In this document: positions 11,700 through 23,279 of the stretch, piece after piece
How the letters are laid out: every line of letters begins with the position of its first letter
Position numbering within the stretch: the stretch's first letter is position 1
Origin: Malania oleifera
Lineage: Eukaryota; Streptophyta; Magnoliopsida; Santalales; Ximeniaceae
Direction of reading: 5' to 3'
Assembly (NCBI RefSeq): GCF_029873635.1
Contig: NC_080417.1
Coordinates: 30,616,214-30,680,213, forward strand
DNA: 64,000 nt
The notes under the pieces: model-generated
What the model saw: the letters and a program-made list of their open reading frames with translations, nothing else
What the model was told of the DNA's origin: nothing
Database searches by the model: none
Position numbers and translations under genes: made by a program

Positions 11700-12660
11700 T
11701 AGATGCAGGCACGTCTCGCCTTGGTGCATGACAATCACGAAACATGTGACTTGACTGGCCACAGTTATAGCAATTACCCCCAAATGACTGGCACTCACCC
11801 TAGTGTCATTTGTGGCATCTGGCACAACATCCACGAGTCTGGCTCATCTGAGAATCCTGGCGCTTGGTATTCTAATGATAGCCCGAGCCCTTGCTCCTCT
11901 TCTTCCACGATCCCTGATGAGATCCTATCTGAGAACTAAAAGGTAGTGTCCTCTTCCTCGATTCCTGATCCACCTCGTCCTCTCGGATGCCGGTCTCAAT
12001 CACCGTGACCTTATCCACCAACACCGAGAACTCGCGGATCTGAAGCATACCCACTAGTCTGCGGATATCCTTCCTCAAACCCTTCTCGAACCTCCGAATC
12101 TTCTCATACTCGCTCAAGATCAAATATAGTGCAAAGCGGGACAGCTCCATGTATCGAGCCGCGTACCCCTGCACCGTCAAACTCCCCTTAGTCGGAGCAG
12201 AAAAATCGTCTGCCTTCGCATCACGTACAGAAGTCGGAAAGTATCTATCGAAGAACACTTCCTTGAAACGGCGTCATTTCCTCTGAATTGACTCTCTGCT
12301 TCTCCAACAGACTCACCGCAGTCCACCATCAACCCGCCTCCCCAGACAGCTGGAAGGTGGCATAAAGGACTCGCTGCCTATCTGTGCAGTGCAGGACCTC
12401 CAAGATCCTCTCAATCTTCTCCACCCAATCCTCTGCTATCATCGGGTCAAGTCCTCCAGAGAACGTCGGAGGATGCATGCGAGTGAACATCTCAATGGTG
12501 CACCCCGCAGTAGTAGGAGAGCGCTCACGTATCCTTACACTCCGCCCAATCTCCCATAACACCTGTCTCATCAAACCTCGAGGCACAGAAGGAGACTCAT
12601 CACTCGCAGTCTCCTCGGAGCCACTTCCCAGGTCATTATCCTTGGGCTCCATTCTGTAGC
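11700..12660 (-). pseudogene. Tekay gag (fossil)
   Basis: The minus-strand translation begins near 12651 with MEPKDNDLGS, followed by the retrotransposon gag signature FTRMHPPTFSGGLDPMIAEDWVEKIERI (read in parts) and the YAARYMELSRFA block. A CCHC-type knuckle (C-x2-C-x-QSSHMFRDC) is near 11730-11780. It is broken in several places. Confidence 0.85.
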
Positions 12661-12974
12661 ACAATAGGAATCTATCAGTATCTCTACCACATACAGTTAA
12701 CACAATGATCTACTCTAATCGTGTTAACTACTCCCTGTCACATCTAGGTCTGTCCTATCACACCAACATGAAAGTTATTAATGATCTTCCCTGCTTTTAC
12801 TGGAATCGTCATCCAAGGAAAAACACGGAATATGGTCGACAAATCCCGGTCTAGCAACCGAACAATCCTCAACCAACTCTACCCATATCCACATCCTATA
12901 CTCTGGTATGTACTCACAACTAAGCCTAACCAAGTCTACAAGATCTAGTAACTTGGTTAGCTCTGATACCAAGT

Positions 12975-14432
12975 TGTCACGTCCTGAACCCAAAAATGGG
13001 ACCCAGGGGTGATAATGGAATCTAACCTGTCCCTGTATTCAATCAAACATCCAAAGATATAGTACAATGGATGAGGGTCCGACCTCGTGGGGTTTCCAGG
13101 CACCCTAAACACATCCAATCACAATCATACACGCAGTGGAAAAAGGTCATCTATATACACATATGCAGTACCGTACCAAAGTCTATTCAGAAGCAAAACA
13201 TGGCTCTATCAAAACGTACAAACTGGGTGCCCAACACATCCCAAAATGGCAACCCATCAAAATACAATCCTAGCACTTACCCAAGTGCTAAACGCAGTAC
13301 ACCGGCTACTATGCTCCCTACACCAAGACGCTAGTTCCGGTTACTCGAAGGACTTGTAAAAATGTACGTACAGCAGGGGTGAGACACCTCTCAGTAAGGA
13401 AGAATACAGGTTATATCGGTGTGTGGCATTTGAGTGTTATCATGATACACTAACATGCATGGATCAATAGTCAAAACAATCAAAACAGTTCCAATATTTT
13501 CACAAACCAAGCAATACAATCTGGTGTCGTCACACCCTTCGGCTCGAAGCCGGATTGTCTGGTGGTATTTCACACCCTTCGGTAAAAACCAGTGATCTGG
13601 TTATATTTCACACCCTTTGGCTCGAAGTCGGACTATCTGGTGGTATTTCACACCCTTCGGCAAACATCGATGCCCCCGGTAACCTGACATAGCATCAGCA
13701 TTGAACCGGTGCAGATCTGGTGTTCACACACCCTTCGGCTCGAAAGCCGGCCAATCTAGTGGTATTGCGCACTCTTTTGCAAAAGCCGGATTTTCAAACT
13801 TGGAACAATTCAGAACCCCGTTACTATTTCACCAAAATACAACATATGCATGCTCATATAACCAAACAAACCACACCCATTTGGTAATCTAAATCATGGT
13901 TTTCCAAACAAATACAATTTAAACAAGTCAAGGCACGGTCATCCCAATAACACAGTATAAATCAACATATACCCACGATTTTCAACAAAACCAGGAATGC
14001 AGTCCGTTGCCCCTTTTTCCCAAAAATGTAATAATGAAAAACTCATAGTTTTCCCCGTTAGATCCCCCCAAATGAGTAGCCAAAACACACATAGGACCGT
14101 GGATCACAGTTCCACCAAGTCCGATTTCAAAAATAACCAATATAAACAAGTTTCCCTTACCTTTTCCCCGAAAAGTAAATCCTGAACTCCAAGACCCCTA
14201 AACAGCGAACCGAGTTCCAAAACCTACAAATTACAGTACAAAATATACTCACAAGACCGCTCTCTACTAAACTACTGAATCATAAATAAAAACCGAGCCT
14301 TACCTCGATTTTTTGCCGAAACCCGAATATCTCCGAAACGAGATTCCAATCCATAGAAGTTGTAGAGAATCCTTCCACGATCCTCGTGGTAACTTCAGAT
14401 TCCCGATTCCATCAACGATTAGTGATGAAAAC

Positions 14433-14470
<38 letters not shown>

Positions 14471-14774
14471 GGAGAGGTTAGAGAGAGAGATATTTGAAGT
14501 TTTCTTAATGAAGAAGTAAAGGGAGTTTCTATTTATAGCTCTTTGACCCTGGGCAATTTCGTCTACGAAATGGTGTTCTCGTCGACGAATCTAAGATCGC
14601 CGATTTTTCGGAGACTCCTCGGCTTCTCCTCGTCGATGAGTCTCTGAATTTTGTCGACGAGAAGAACAAAGGTTTCGTCGATGAAATATGGCTTCGTCGA
14701 TGAAATCTTCTAAATTCCCAATTTTGCCCCTCTCTTATTTATTTAACCCATTTATCACAGTTCGGGTTCTTACA
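12975..14774 (-). repeat. 5' LTR of the Tekay-type element
   Basis: This is the second copy of the long repeat, 1800 bp against 1867 bp for the 3' LTR. Length differences sit in repeated zones: one fewer minisatellite unit near 13520-13680, a shorter palindrome array at 14556-14705 and a longer GA run at 14434-14467. The TATA box lies at about 14530-14538. The shared block CTCAGTAAGG is at 13379-13399. Confidence 0.9.
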
Positions 14775-15061
14775 TTAGTTATGGAATATCTAGAACATAA
14801 TCCTCAATTGCTTGAAGCTGCAATGGGCTATGCCTTATTCTTTCATATAACTGCTACGTAGTTGGGGTATTTTCAAGTTTAAGGACTCAATAAACCATCT
14901 TAGGCTTACTGTACTAGCTATGGTGGTATGAGAGAAATAAAAGGAGAGAAATTCTAGAATCTTTAAGAATCAATCCAGCTCACCTACAAAAGTGGTTTCA
15001 AGAATTTTGAATAATCTTTTCTTTTGGAGCCGTGTTAATAATCATTTAGCACATTTGGAGT
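14775..15061 (+). pseudogene. LINE 3' tail, first part
   Basis: The reading that broke off at 6072 resumes here. Translation gives fragments such as WWYERNKRREILESLRINPAHLQKW across frames, matching the C-terminal region of plant L1-like ORF2. Frame changes are present. It is cut at 15061 by a MITE. Confidence 0.65.
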
Positions 15062-15309
15062 AAGGGTTTATTTAAGTCAAGTCGATTCAACACAGTAAAA
15101 TACTCGAACTCAACTCGACTATAAAATATTGAATTCGAAACTTTACTTGAACTCGATCGATTTTATAATTGTTAAACTCAAACTCGACTCAATTGTAAGT
15201 TGATAAAAATCGAACTTGACTCGTTAAAATACTTGAGTAGCTCGAACTAGACTTGAACTCGAGTAAAATCGAGTTGAGTCGAGTTTGAAAAACTCACAAG
15301 TCATCCCTA
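15062..15309. mobile_element. hAT-like MITE with 9-bp flanking duplication
   Basis: About 248 bp rich in ACTCGA/TCGAGT words lie between two copies of ATTTGGAGT (15053-15061 and 15310-15318). The ends are AAGGGTTT and CATCCCTA, a weak inverted match (AGGG/CCCT). The 8-9 bp duplication and CAGGG-like ends fit non-autonomous hAT elements, although a Mutator-type 9-bp duplication cannot be excluded. Confidence 0.6.
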
Positions 15310-15560
15310 ATTTGGAGTGGGAAGAATTCAGGCAGTTGTTGGCTTTTTAAGGGAAGTAGGGAGCAGGGAAATGTTACTGTCCCAAGAGGAATGTCACAAC
15401 TTCTCCTCCAATACTGCTTCCTCACATTTAGAATACCTAACAATGGACTCGATTAGCTTCTTCCCTTCTTATTTCTCTCACTTATTTTCAAGTATTATGT
15501 ACTTTTTGAGTGTTTGACAATTTGTTGGAGGTGTCTTACCAGGGGTCTTTTCCTACATTC
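15310..15560 (+). pseudogene. LINE 3' tail, last part (end uncertain)
   Basis: This follows directly from the sequence before the MITE (TTTGGAGT to GGGAAGAATTCAGG). Translation shows scattered serine-rich pieces without a clear domain. The 3' end and poly(A) tail are not recognisable; the end position is a guess. Confidence 0.4.
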
Positions 15561-16230
15561 TCAATTGTTCAACTCCTTAAACATAAATTTATAATATTTT
15601 GACCCCAAATTTCTCAAATGCCTTCGTTCCTGATGACATAAAAGTAGGCACACAAACTTTTTAAAATTAATTTCTCAAAGACACAAAAGCATAACAAATT
15701 TGCTTATTAATTATTATAAACCAATGTTAAATGCTCTCATGTGACTAATTATGCTATAATACACGCCAAATATTTTTAAAAAAGAAAGAAAACATTCTTT
15801 ACATAGAGAGACTTGACTGCAGGATGAAATTAGGACTTAATTTTAAATTTTTATAATTAACATAAAATATAATATAAAATTATATTAACTTTTCCCTTAA
15901 TTCATATAAATACAATTTCAAATATCCAATCTGCGCTCTCAAACACCAAACACAACCTAAAACTTATATTTCACTTTAAAAAATTATTTGATACGCGAAA
16001 AAGTAGATCAAAAATAAACTATAGAGTAAACATGTAAAAATAAAAACAACAATTTTATTTCATTCTTGGGTATTTTGTAATAGATAAGAGATAGTAGATT
16101 GACACTTAAATGGGTGAAAAGGATTTTGGAAAAAAGAATGAATTATCAAGTCGAACTAAACTTTGGACGAACCCAAAAAAAAAAAAAAATCATAATTAAT
16201 AAGACTCAATTTATATTAACGATTTTTTTT
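15560..16230. other. AT-rich intergenic stretch
   Basis: No coding signal, RNA gene or clear repeat is seen. A run of 14 A lies near 16175-16188. Confidence 0.5.
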
Positions 16231-17627
16231 AATAAAAATAAGGACAAAAGTATTCACCTCCTCTGAGATTTGCCAAAATGATAACGACCTCTCTTGAAAT
16301 TTTAAAATTTCCACAATAGCTCCTCTCAAGTTTGAATTTATGAACACTTATACCTCTTTATGTCAATTTTCTGCTAGTGCTCAAAAGGAAGTTTAAAAAA
16401 TAATTTTTTTTAAAAAAAATTTGTCCTCAATTAGGAGTTGCTAATTTCCTACACATAACGTGTGATGTGATAATTTTTTTCCCCTTTTGCCCTTATTTAC
16501 ATAATGCTTTTCAAAATATGTTTTAATTTTTTTCCAATTATGCCCTCAATCAAGAGTACCTAGCTTCCTACACGAGCATGACACAATTTTTTTTTTCCTT
16601 TTTGCCCTTAATTACATACTACAACATGGTCCATTAGCCTTTGAAATTTACTTTCTCCTTCTTCACCCTTATTAATTTCATTTCATATTGTTTATCTTCA
16701 ATATAAAAGAGACATCTCTATCAAATGAAAATCAACCTTCAAATTTATATCCACATCAAATTGAAACAAAAATAATAAATTTTTGGCTCTCATTGCTTTA
16801 ATATTTATGTAACTTCAAATCACTTGCAAATTCATTTCTGAAAAAGGTAATGGATATTATTCTTTACTCTATTTTAATTAGTTATTGTGTATTTTTTATA
16901 TTCTTCACATTTTTAGATGTCATGGGACAATTTTTACTTACTCTTTCTACTAGTCGGGTGAGTTCGGGATTGATACTAAGTGAGCAATAAGAGGAGAGCA
17001 TATCATATAAAAAAAAGTTTTAAATGTGGATCTAATTGTCAAAAATTTATTATTTTTATTTCAATTAAATATAGATGTAAAGTTGAAGGTTTACTTTCAC
17101 TTTATAGAGATGTCTCTTTTGTTTTGAAGGTAGACAATGTAAAATGGGCTTAATAAGAGTACAAAAAAAAAAAAAAAATTAAGGCACATGAACCATGTAT
17201 GTAGGCAAAAAGGGAAAGCAATATTTTCAAAGGCAAATTGTACCATGCCAACAAATATATTTAAGGTAAAAATAAGAAAAAAAAATATTTTTAAAGGCAT
17301 TACGTAAATGAGGGAGAAAAAGGTAAAAATATATATATATTTCAATCACATCACGTGTAAGAAGTTAGCAGCTCTTGTTTGAGGGCATAATTGGAAAAAA
17401 TTATTTTTAAAATTTTAAAGGTATTATATAAATAAGGGAAAAAAGGGAGAAATTTTTTTTTTTTCAATCACATCACATGTAAAAAGTTAGCAACTTCTTA
17501 TTGAGGGTATATTTGAAAAAAAAATTTATTTTTAAAATTATTTTTAAAGGTATTATGTATATAAGGGCAAAGGGAAAAATTTTTTCAGCCACATCACATG
17601 TAGGACACTAGTAGCTCCTAATGAGGA

Positions 17628-17677
<50 letters not shown>

Positions 17678-17960
17678 TTTTAAAGATATTATGCAAATAA
17701 GGGAAAAAAAGAAAAAAAAATTAAAGTCAGATTTTATACATGTAGGAAGCTAGCAACTCTTGATAGAGGGCCTAATTGAAAAAAAAAAAAATTTTATTTC
17801 CATTTGAATGCTAACAAATATTGACATGATGGGATATGAGTATCCATAAATTTAAGTTTGACAGGAGGTCCGTGGAATTTTTCAAAATCTTAGGGAAGGT
17901 CCTTGTCTTTTTGACAAAGTTCAGGGAGGTAAATGTCTTTTGCACTTAATTTTATTTTTT
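16231..17960. mobile_element. Giant AT-rich foldback element
   Basis: The left arm (about 16241-16790) and right arm (about 17040-17955) are imperfect reverse complements. For example, ATTCACCTCCTCTGAGATTT near 16250 pairs with the complement of the segment near 17920-17935, and AAAGAGACATCTCTAT (16704-16719) pairs with ATAGAGATGTCTCTTTTG (17104-17121). The loop is about 240 bp. The right arm has about four tandem units of roughly 125 bp, each with GTATTATGTAAATAAGGG-like and CACATCACATGTA-like cores; the left arm has about two. No transposase is seen. It resembles MULE-type foldback or long-TIR MITEs. Target duplications are not resolved. Confidence 0.7.
17635..17673. repeat. (TA)n microsatellite
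   Basis: A near-pure TA run lies inside the right arm of the foldback element. Confidence 0.9.
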
Positions 17961-18113
17961 CTCAATATTATACATTACTAAGTTAAAAAAATAAATATTA
18001 AAAAAATTAAAAATTAAGTGTTGATGACAGATAAAATTAAGTTTTTTGTTTATTCTTTGCATTTTTTTTAAACTTTTTTAATAACCTACATGCAAGAGTA
18101 AACTTTCTTTATA

Positions 18114-18438
18114 TTTTTCTAGTCTAACTTCATTCTGCCTTACAAAAGGGAAGGCAATCCCTTATATAGAGGTCTGAGACCCCGAAGCTTACACGATAAG
18201 TAAACATCGAGAACGACTTAAAGTAAACACGATAGAGAAATAAAGATGGACGACAACATAAAGTAAAATCGGTGAAGACTTTTGTGGCGTCGACTGACAA
18301 CTAGACGAAGAAGACTCAACAACTGACAACAGACATAAATAAAGGTGACAGCACATTGGCGGCTACATTTGTGCGGGAGTGACCCACCACCTTTAATTAT
18401 GCAAGACTTCTTGACAAATTAAGCCAACAAATACTGAC
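18114..18438 (-). promoter_or_regulatory. Viral 3' end with promoter-like sequence
   Basis: This is non-coding sequence downstream of the last viral ORF on the minus strand. It contains a TATA-like word (sense CTATATAAGGG, about 18160-18172), as expected for the promoter and terminal redundancy of a circular pararetroviral genome. The assignment rests on position and the TATA word only. Confidence 0.45.
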
Positions 18439-18922
18439 TTAAGCAAACTTACAACACACGCAGACATAGGACGGCCCACCATTGTGGACTTTTAGTATCA
18501 ATAATACATAAAGTAGCCTACCATTATGGACTTCGGTGAGATGGCGAGAGATTAAGGTTGACGTAGTCTTCATCCGTGATCTGTCCATGTATCGGATGGT
18601 AATACGTCTTTTGCTTCCATGGATTGTCTTCATCATCTGTATCCATAGGATCTGGATCATGAGGGTCCTTGTCAGGTGGCTTGGGAGCAGGAATCTCGTC
18701 TGGAATTGCTGTGACGAGCTCAGAACAGAACTTGAGGTCATTCATCTCACAGAGATGATTCAGCAGTGAGGCTTTGTATCTTGGCCATGTAGAAAGGTTG
18801 TACAGCGTATCCCATTCGTAGGCTTGATTCTGGGACCATAGGAGGCTTCTAGTCGGATTGTAGAAATACAGCCTATGAAGTATGAAGATACTGTGTACTG
18901 CGGCTGCTTCAGCTGGGTCCAT
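18439..18922 (-). pseudogene. Viral extra ORF of unknown function
   Basis: An open minus-strand frame begins MDPAEAAAVHSIFILHRLYF at 18922 and runs about 130 codons. It contains an acidic, proline-rich stretch (PKPPDKDPHDPDPMDTDDED) near its C-terminal third. It lies 3' of RNase H and partly overlaps other frames. I recognise no domain. Florendoviruses are known to carry a second ORF of unknown function in this place, so that is the likely equivalent. Confidence 0.6.
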
Positions 18923-18925
18923 CTT

Positions 18926-19447
18926 CTAGAGGTTATGGTTACCCATGAGGGTAGTCGGTTTCTTTCTCCATGTGGATAGTGGATCAAACAGCTGGAGGAA
19001 GGTCCAGAACAGGGATTTCTGGTTGGCTGGATCATGAAGATGGGCATACGTCTCCTGTAGAGGGAGGAATACAGCATGTACCTGCAAAACAGAAAGATAC
19101 CATAGATACCATAATACATGAGTATTGAAGGATGACCACTCAATGACATAGGGATTGAGGAATGGATATGCTGGGAAGGTTTGGTGATGGCTAATAGTCT
19201 TAGCATAGTGGTAGCAGAAGGGCTGTGCACAGAACTTGATTTTGGAGACATTAGTGGTTTCGGGAGGAATTTCTGGTGGGAAATGTATCTGGGTAGAGGC
19301 ACTGAGGTAGAGGATATCTGGAGGTGATGGGGATGAGGCCATGAGAATTAGTGGTATGGCTCGGTGTCTGGTTATGAGGAAGGCTATTTTCCGAGGGCGA
19401 GATAACATATCAGCGAGGACATTGTGATCGCCTTTTATATGCTTCAC
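18926..19447 (-). pseudogene. Viral polyprotein C-terminal region after RNase H
   Basis: The minus-strand frame starts MKHIKGDHNVLADMLSRP, the typical end of a caulimovirid RNase H (H-x-x-G-x-x-N-x-x-AD-x-LSR), then about 150 residues rich in tyrosine, serine and proline without a known domain. Together with 19460-19873 it forms the RNase H end of the polyprotein. Confidence 0.7.
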
Positions 19448-19459
19448 GGAGAAGTCATA

Positions 19460-19873
19460 TCAGGAAAACCAGTCTTTCAGTCTGAGAATCTGTGGATCAG
19501 GGAGAATCTTGTTCCGGAATTCAAGCATCTTTGGGAAAGATGAATTGTCTATTTCAACTGTGAAGTGCTTTGATCTGACGTAGAAGTCAAACTTTTGAAT
19601 TCCATTTTTCACCGCAATTATTTCCTTGAACACAGTGTGGTAGTGCTTTTGAGAATCTTTGAATTCTCCACTTGCGTGTCCGCAATAGGACCTTTTGTTG
19701 TCCTTATCTTCGAGCAGTAAAGCACCCCAATAATGGTCACTGGCGTCTGACTGGAGGATAAGATTTCCTGTGGATGGAATAGTTAGAGACGGTGGATCCT
19801 TTGCAGCTTTTTTCAAGTACTTGACAGCATTTATCTGGTCAGGGCCCCATGGGGGTGGTTTCTTTTTCAACAA
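19460..19873 (-). pseudogene. Viral RNase H domain
   Basis: The translation shows LILQSDASDHYWGALLLE (catalytic aspartate region), CGHASGEFKDSQKHYHTVFKE (read in parts, with the catalytic glutamate) and FTVEIDNSSFPKMLEF. These are the RNase H motifs of caulimovirid polyproteins. It lies downstream of RT on the same strand. Confidence 0.88.
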
Positions 19874-19948
19874 CTGTGACAGGGAGCTGGTGTGATGGCT
19901 TGCATGCGGGATAAAGTCTCTGATGTAATTAATTATGCCAAGAAATTG

Positions 19949-20632
19949 TTAAATTTCTTTGACAGAAAGATTAGTATCTGAAAACTGCAATAATTGCTCT
20001 GCGAGATGTGGACCTGGACAGATGGTTCCATGGGAAATTTTCATCCCTAGAAAATCAATTTCCTTTTGTCCAATCACGCTCTTCTTTTCTGATAACATTA
20101 TCCCATACTGTGATGCCAGCTGGTGGAAATGATCAAGAAGGTGATGGTGATCTACAAGACTTTTTGAAAATAATAAAATATCATCAATGTAAATCAGGGT
20201 ACTATGCAGGATAGGATTAAGAATCCTGGTCATCGCCTTTTGAAACAGTGATGGCGCAATCTTTAAACCGAAGGGTAAAACTGTCCATTGGAATTGTTCA
20301 TTCGGAATGCAGAACGCTGTCTTGTATCTGTCATCTGGGTGTATTCCGAGTTGCCAAAAAGCACCTTTAAGATCAAACTTTGAAAATATTTCTGCTTCAG
20401 CAAGATGGATGAATTGAGTTCTGGCCTTTGGAATAGGGAACCTATCATCCCTGATGAACACATTCAATGGCTTGTAATCAATAACCAATCTCTTTTTTCC
20501 TTTGATCTTTTCTGAGCTTTTTTCAACATAAAATGCTTGACATGCCCAAGAGGAATTGGTTGGTTCAATGAGACCTTGTTTTAACAAAGAATAACATTCT
20601 TCTCTGGCTAACTTAAGGTCTGATGGAGTCAT
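19949..20632 (-). pseudogene. Viral reverse transcriptase
   Basis: About 227 codons are open. Motifs in order are LLKQGLIEPTNSSWACQAF, KRLVIDYKPLN, IFSKFDLKGAFWQLGIHPDD, TVLPFGLKIAPSLFQKAM, the catalytic YIDDILLFS (about residue 150) and IDFLGMKISHGTI. The spacing and YIDD form are those of caulimovirid RT. It is the best-preserved diagnostic domain of this fossil. Confidence 0.93.
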
Positions 20633-20827
20633 TCCCAGATGGGTAGCTTTGGTTGGACTAACATCTTCATTGAGCTTGAAGGGAATGTGGATGAAAAAGT
20701 CTGAGTTTTTCCAAAGTGGATGATCATGAATGAACTGATCATGACTTTCTGCACATAACTTCAGAAGTTTATTTTGGATGAGCTGGAAATCTGGAGGAGA
20801 ATACGAAAGAGAATAGATTTTATTTGT

Positions 20828-21400
20828 CTAGGTAAAAGGCTTGAATTCTCTTTTGTATTTAATTCCAATGGGAAGAATCCTTAAGGATTTAGAAAGACAA
20901 TAAACATCCCATCCTAATAGAACATCTTTTTGAGGAAGAGGACTTCCAATGACATGAGTCCAACTGATGCAATTAGGAAGGAGTTTAATCCCAATTTTCC
21001 TTTTGGAAATCAAAGTGGTTGTAAAAATTTGATCATTAGCAGCTCTGAAAAATTGAGTATGGGAAGACCAACATTTTGATGGTAGGACTTTTGGATTTAC
21101 CATGGTCTTATGGGATCCCGTATCAATGAATGCAACAGCAGGAATGGGTTTACCATGTTTTTCTGGAAGGAGCTGAATCTGGACATGAGGACTGATATGA
21201 GAATCTTGAGAAAAGAGAATAGGCTGAATTGGTTGGATTTGAAGAGGTTCGTTTGAACGATAATCATCTTCTGAATCAGAATTTTCTGAATCAGTAAGGA
21301 CGAGAATAGTTTTCTCAGTCATCTCTTCTTGTTCTGAAAGAACAGATTCTGCATCTGCATCGAGTTCTTTATTCTGTAACTGTTGGGCGAGCTTTGCAGA
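20828..21400 (-). pseudogene. Viral aspartic protease region
   Basis: The minus-strand frame contains AVAFIDTGSHKTMVNPKVLP, a retropepsin-like D-T-G core, followed by IGIKLLPNCISWTHVIGSPL. An acidic linker (EQEEMTEKTILVLTDSENSDSEDD) precedes it. It lies between the zinc knuckle and RT as in Petuvirus- and Florendovirus-type polyproteins. Confidence 0.8.
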
Positions 21401-23192
21401 TTTTGTCCTGTTCATCGGGCATTGTTTTGCATAGTGACCTTTTTTTTTTGCAAATGAAACATCGAGGAGATTTGTTATGTCCTCGTCGATTCTTCTTTTT
21501 GAAGAATCTAAATCTTTTCTTTTTTTTGTGATCTTTCTTGGAAAGTTTGTCAGAACCATAGTCTTTGAAATTCTTCTTCTTTTTGGGACTACAGATGCAA
21601 TCCTTTTCTTTGCATTTGATCTGCAAGTAGGGCTTTTTGCATTGCTTTGTGAACTTATGATTCTGCTTGATCATCTTTGAAAACAGTTGATGAGTATCAC
21701 ATAACTTTTCAAGAGCAGTGAGTGCCAGTTGATGAATTTCTCCTAATAAAATTTCTTTAAGTGGTCGGAAGAGAGAAGCAATCTTTCTCTGTAAATCTGG
21801 CTGGATATCTTCTGACAGAGAATTAATGTAAACTTGTCTGAGATTATCATCATGAAATCCACCAAGAAGATAGTACCACTTAGACATCCTTTGATAATGA
21901 AAATCAAGATCCTTTCTTTTTAGAGAACAGCATCTCATTTCAAAATATTCTTGTCGAACAACATTGGCATGAATATCTGGATCTCCGACGAATTCTCTGT
22001 AGAGTGTTCCCAAAGCAAAGGAGGGAATCTGGGAATTAATGAATGTTACTTGTCTGAATTCACCAAGACTTTGAAACCAGTCTCTCAATGTTCCAGTAAA
22101 TCTAGATGTGAATTCAATGAGAATTGATTGTAAAGTGTTCCCGGGCTTTGAGAGTTGGAGGTCAATCCATGCACCAAATTCACCAATTCCATCTCTCCAC
22201 TTAGCTGAAGGTAAACCATCGAAAGAAAACCATGAATTATTGTTTGAATGATGGGGAGCCGATTGAGGAGTAGCCGAAGTGGCTTCAGAGGGTTCTTCCA
22301 CAATAGGAACTGTGGTATCGGTCTCTTCATGGAATTCTTGAGTTCTGAATGATCCTGGTTCTGTGGGAGATGCCATCATCATGTTGGTGAGATCAGTAAT
22401 CTCTTGATCTGAGGAGGAGGAGGATGTTTCAATTTCAGTGGAAACATCACTGTTGTCTTCAATAGGCATTTCAGGAATAGGGTCAGCAAGGAAAGATGGA
22501 GATTGATCAGGTGATACAAACGGGCTTTTGAGTTTTTGATCAACAGGTTCAAGGGGCAAAGGTTTTTCCGGAATTGGAGATCTGCGAGTAATGGGAGCTG
22601 ATGGAATAAGGGAATGCCTTTTAAGGATTTCAGCAGTGGATTTGAAATGCTTGAAATAGTCTGGCTGTTGGTAGGATGGAGCCGGTGGTGACTGAGGAAT
22701 GAAAGAGTATGATGGAGCATATGGAAAGGCATTAGGTATGTAGGTTGGTGTGGGAGTTGGACGATACTCTCGTTCAATTTGTGTTACTTCGTCTTTGAGC
22801 CGTCTGATTTCTGCTTCTTTTTCATTGAACATTGATCCAAAGTATCCTGCAAAGATGAATTGTCTGAGTTCAGTATGAAGAAAATCAATTCTTCTTTTGA
22901 GATCAACATATAAAGCTTCAATTCTGGAATCAAGGCTGTCAAAACGTTGGTTCATCTGAGCGCCATAATGGATGAGTTTGTCAACTTTGTGATCGATGGC
23001 AGTCAATGTTGTATTCTGGGTTCTAGCATTTTGGGTTTGCCAGTTCAGAACTTGTTCAACTTGTGATGGAAGCTTTCTGGAACCGTCTGGTTGAATTTCA
23101 GAAGGTTGGATGAAGGGTCTAGAATGAAGATTAGATTCTGTGTATGATCTTGGTTCCAAGGGTGGAAACTGTTTGTCATACGGAGAAGCCAT
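21369..23192 (-). pseudogene. Viral coat (Gag-like) protein region
   Basis: A long open minus-strand frame (607 codons). The N-terminal third is proline/serine-rich with a short coiled-coil-like stretch (residues about 70-135). The middle part (about 310-490) contains WFQSLGEFRQV and REFVGDPDIHANVVRQEYFEMRCC, the caulimovirid coat-protein core. A lysine-rich tail leads to a CCHC zinc knuckle region (CFICKKK...). Coat protein binds genomic RNA and forms the capsid in the family. The frame length is notable for an endogenous copy, but neighbouring parts are broken. Confidence 0.82.
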
Positions 23193-23279
23193 GAAATAGG
23201 GAATTGGCTGAGATTGTGGTAGTTTAGAAACTGGAGTTTGGTAAGGTTTTGGTTCGGGTTCTTCTGGAGGAAGAAGTCC

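Larger units (their letters stand above)
6073..14774 (-). mobile_element. Tekay-type chromovirus (Ty3/Gypsy), nearly full length
   Basis: Two long direct repeats, 6073-7939 and 12975-14774, enclose a minus-strand gag-protease-RT-RNase H-integrase-chromodomain region. A tRNA-Met primer site (sense TGGTATCAGAGC, 12960-12971) lies 3 bp from the 5' LTR, and a purine tract (complement of ATCTCCCTTCCTTAC, 7940-7954) abuts the 3' LTR. Flanking 5-mers are ttact (6068-6072) and ttagt (14775-14779), an imperfect duplication. The chromodomain-like integrase tail and the gene order point to the Tekay/Del lineage. The copy is broken, roughly a handful to a dozen breaks, and its LTRs are visibly diverged, so it is not recent. 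It interrupts the LINE. Confidence 0.92.

Noticed and set aside
17097-17345. Hydrophobic, phenylalanine-rich minus-strand frame resembling a membrane protein
   Set aside because: Poly(A/T) sequence in the arm of the foldback element; no homology or gene context.
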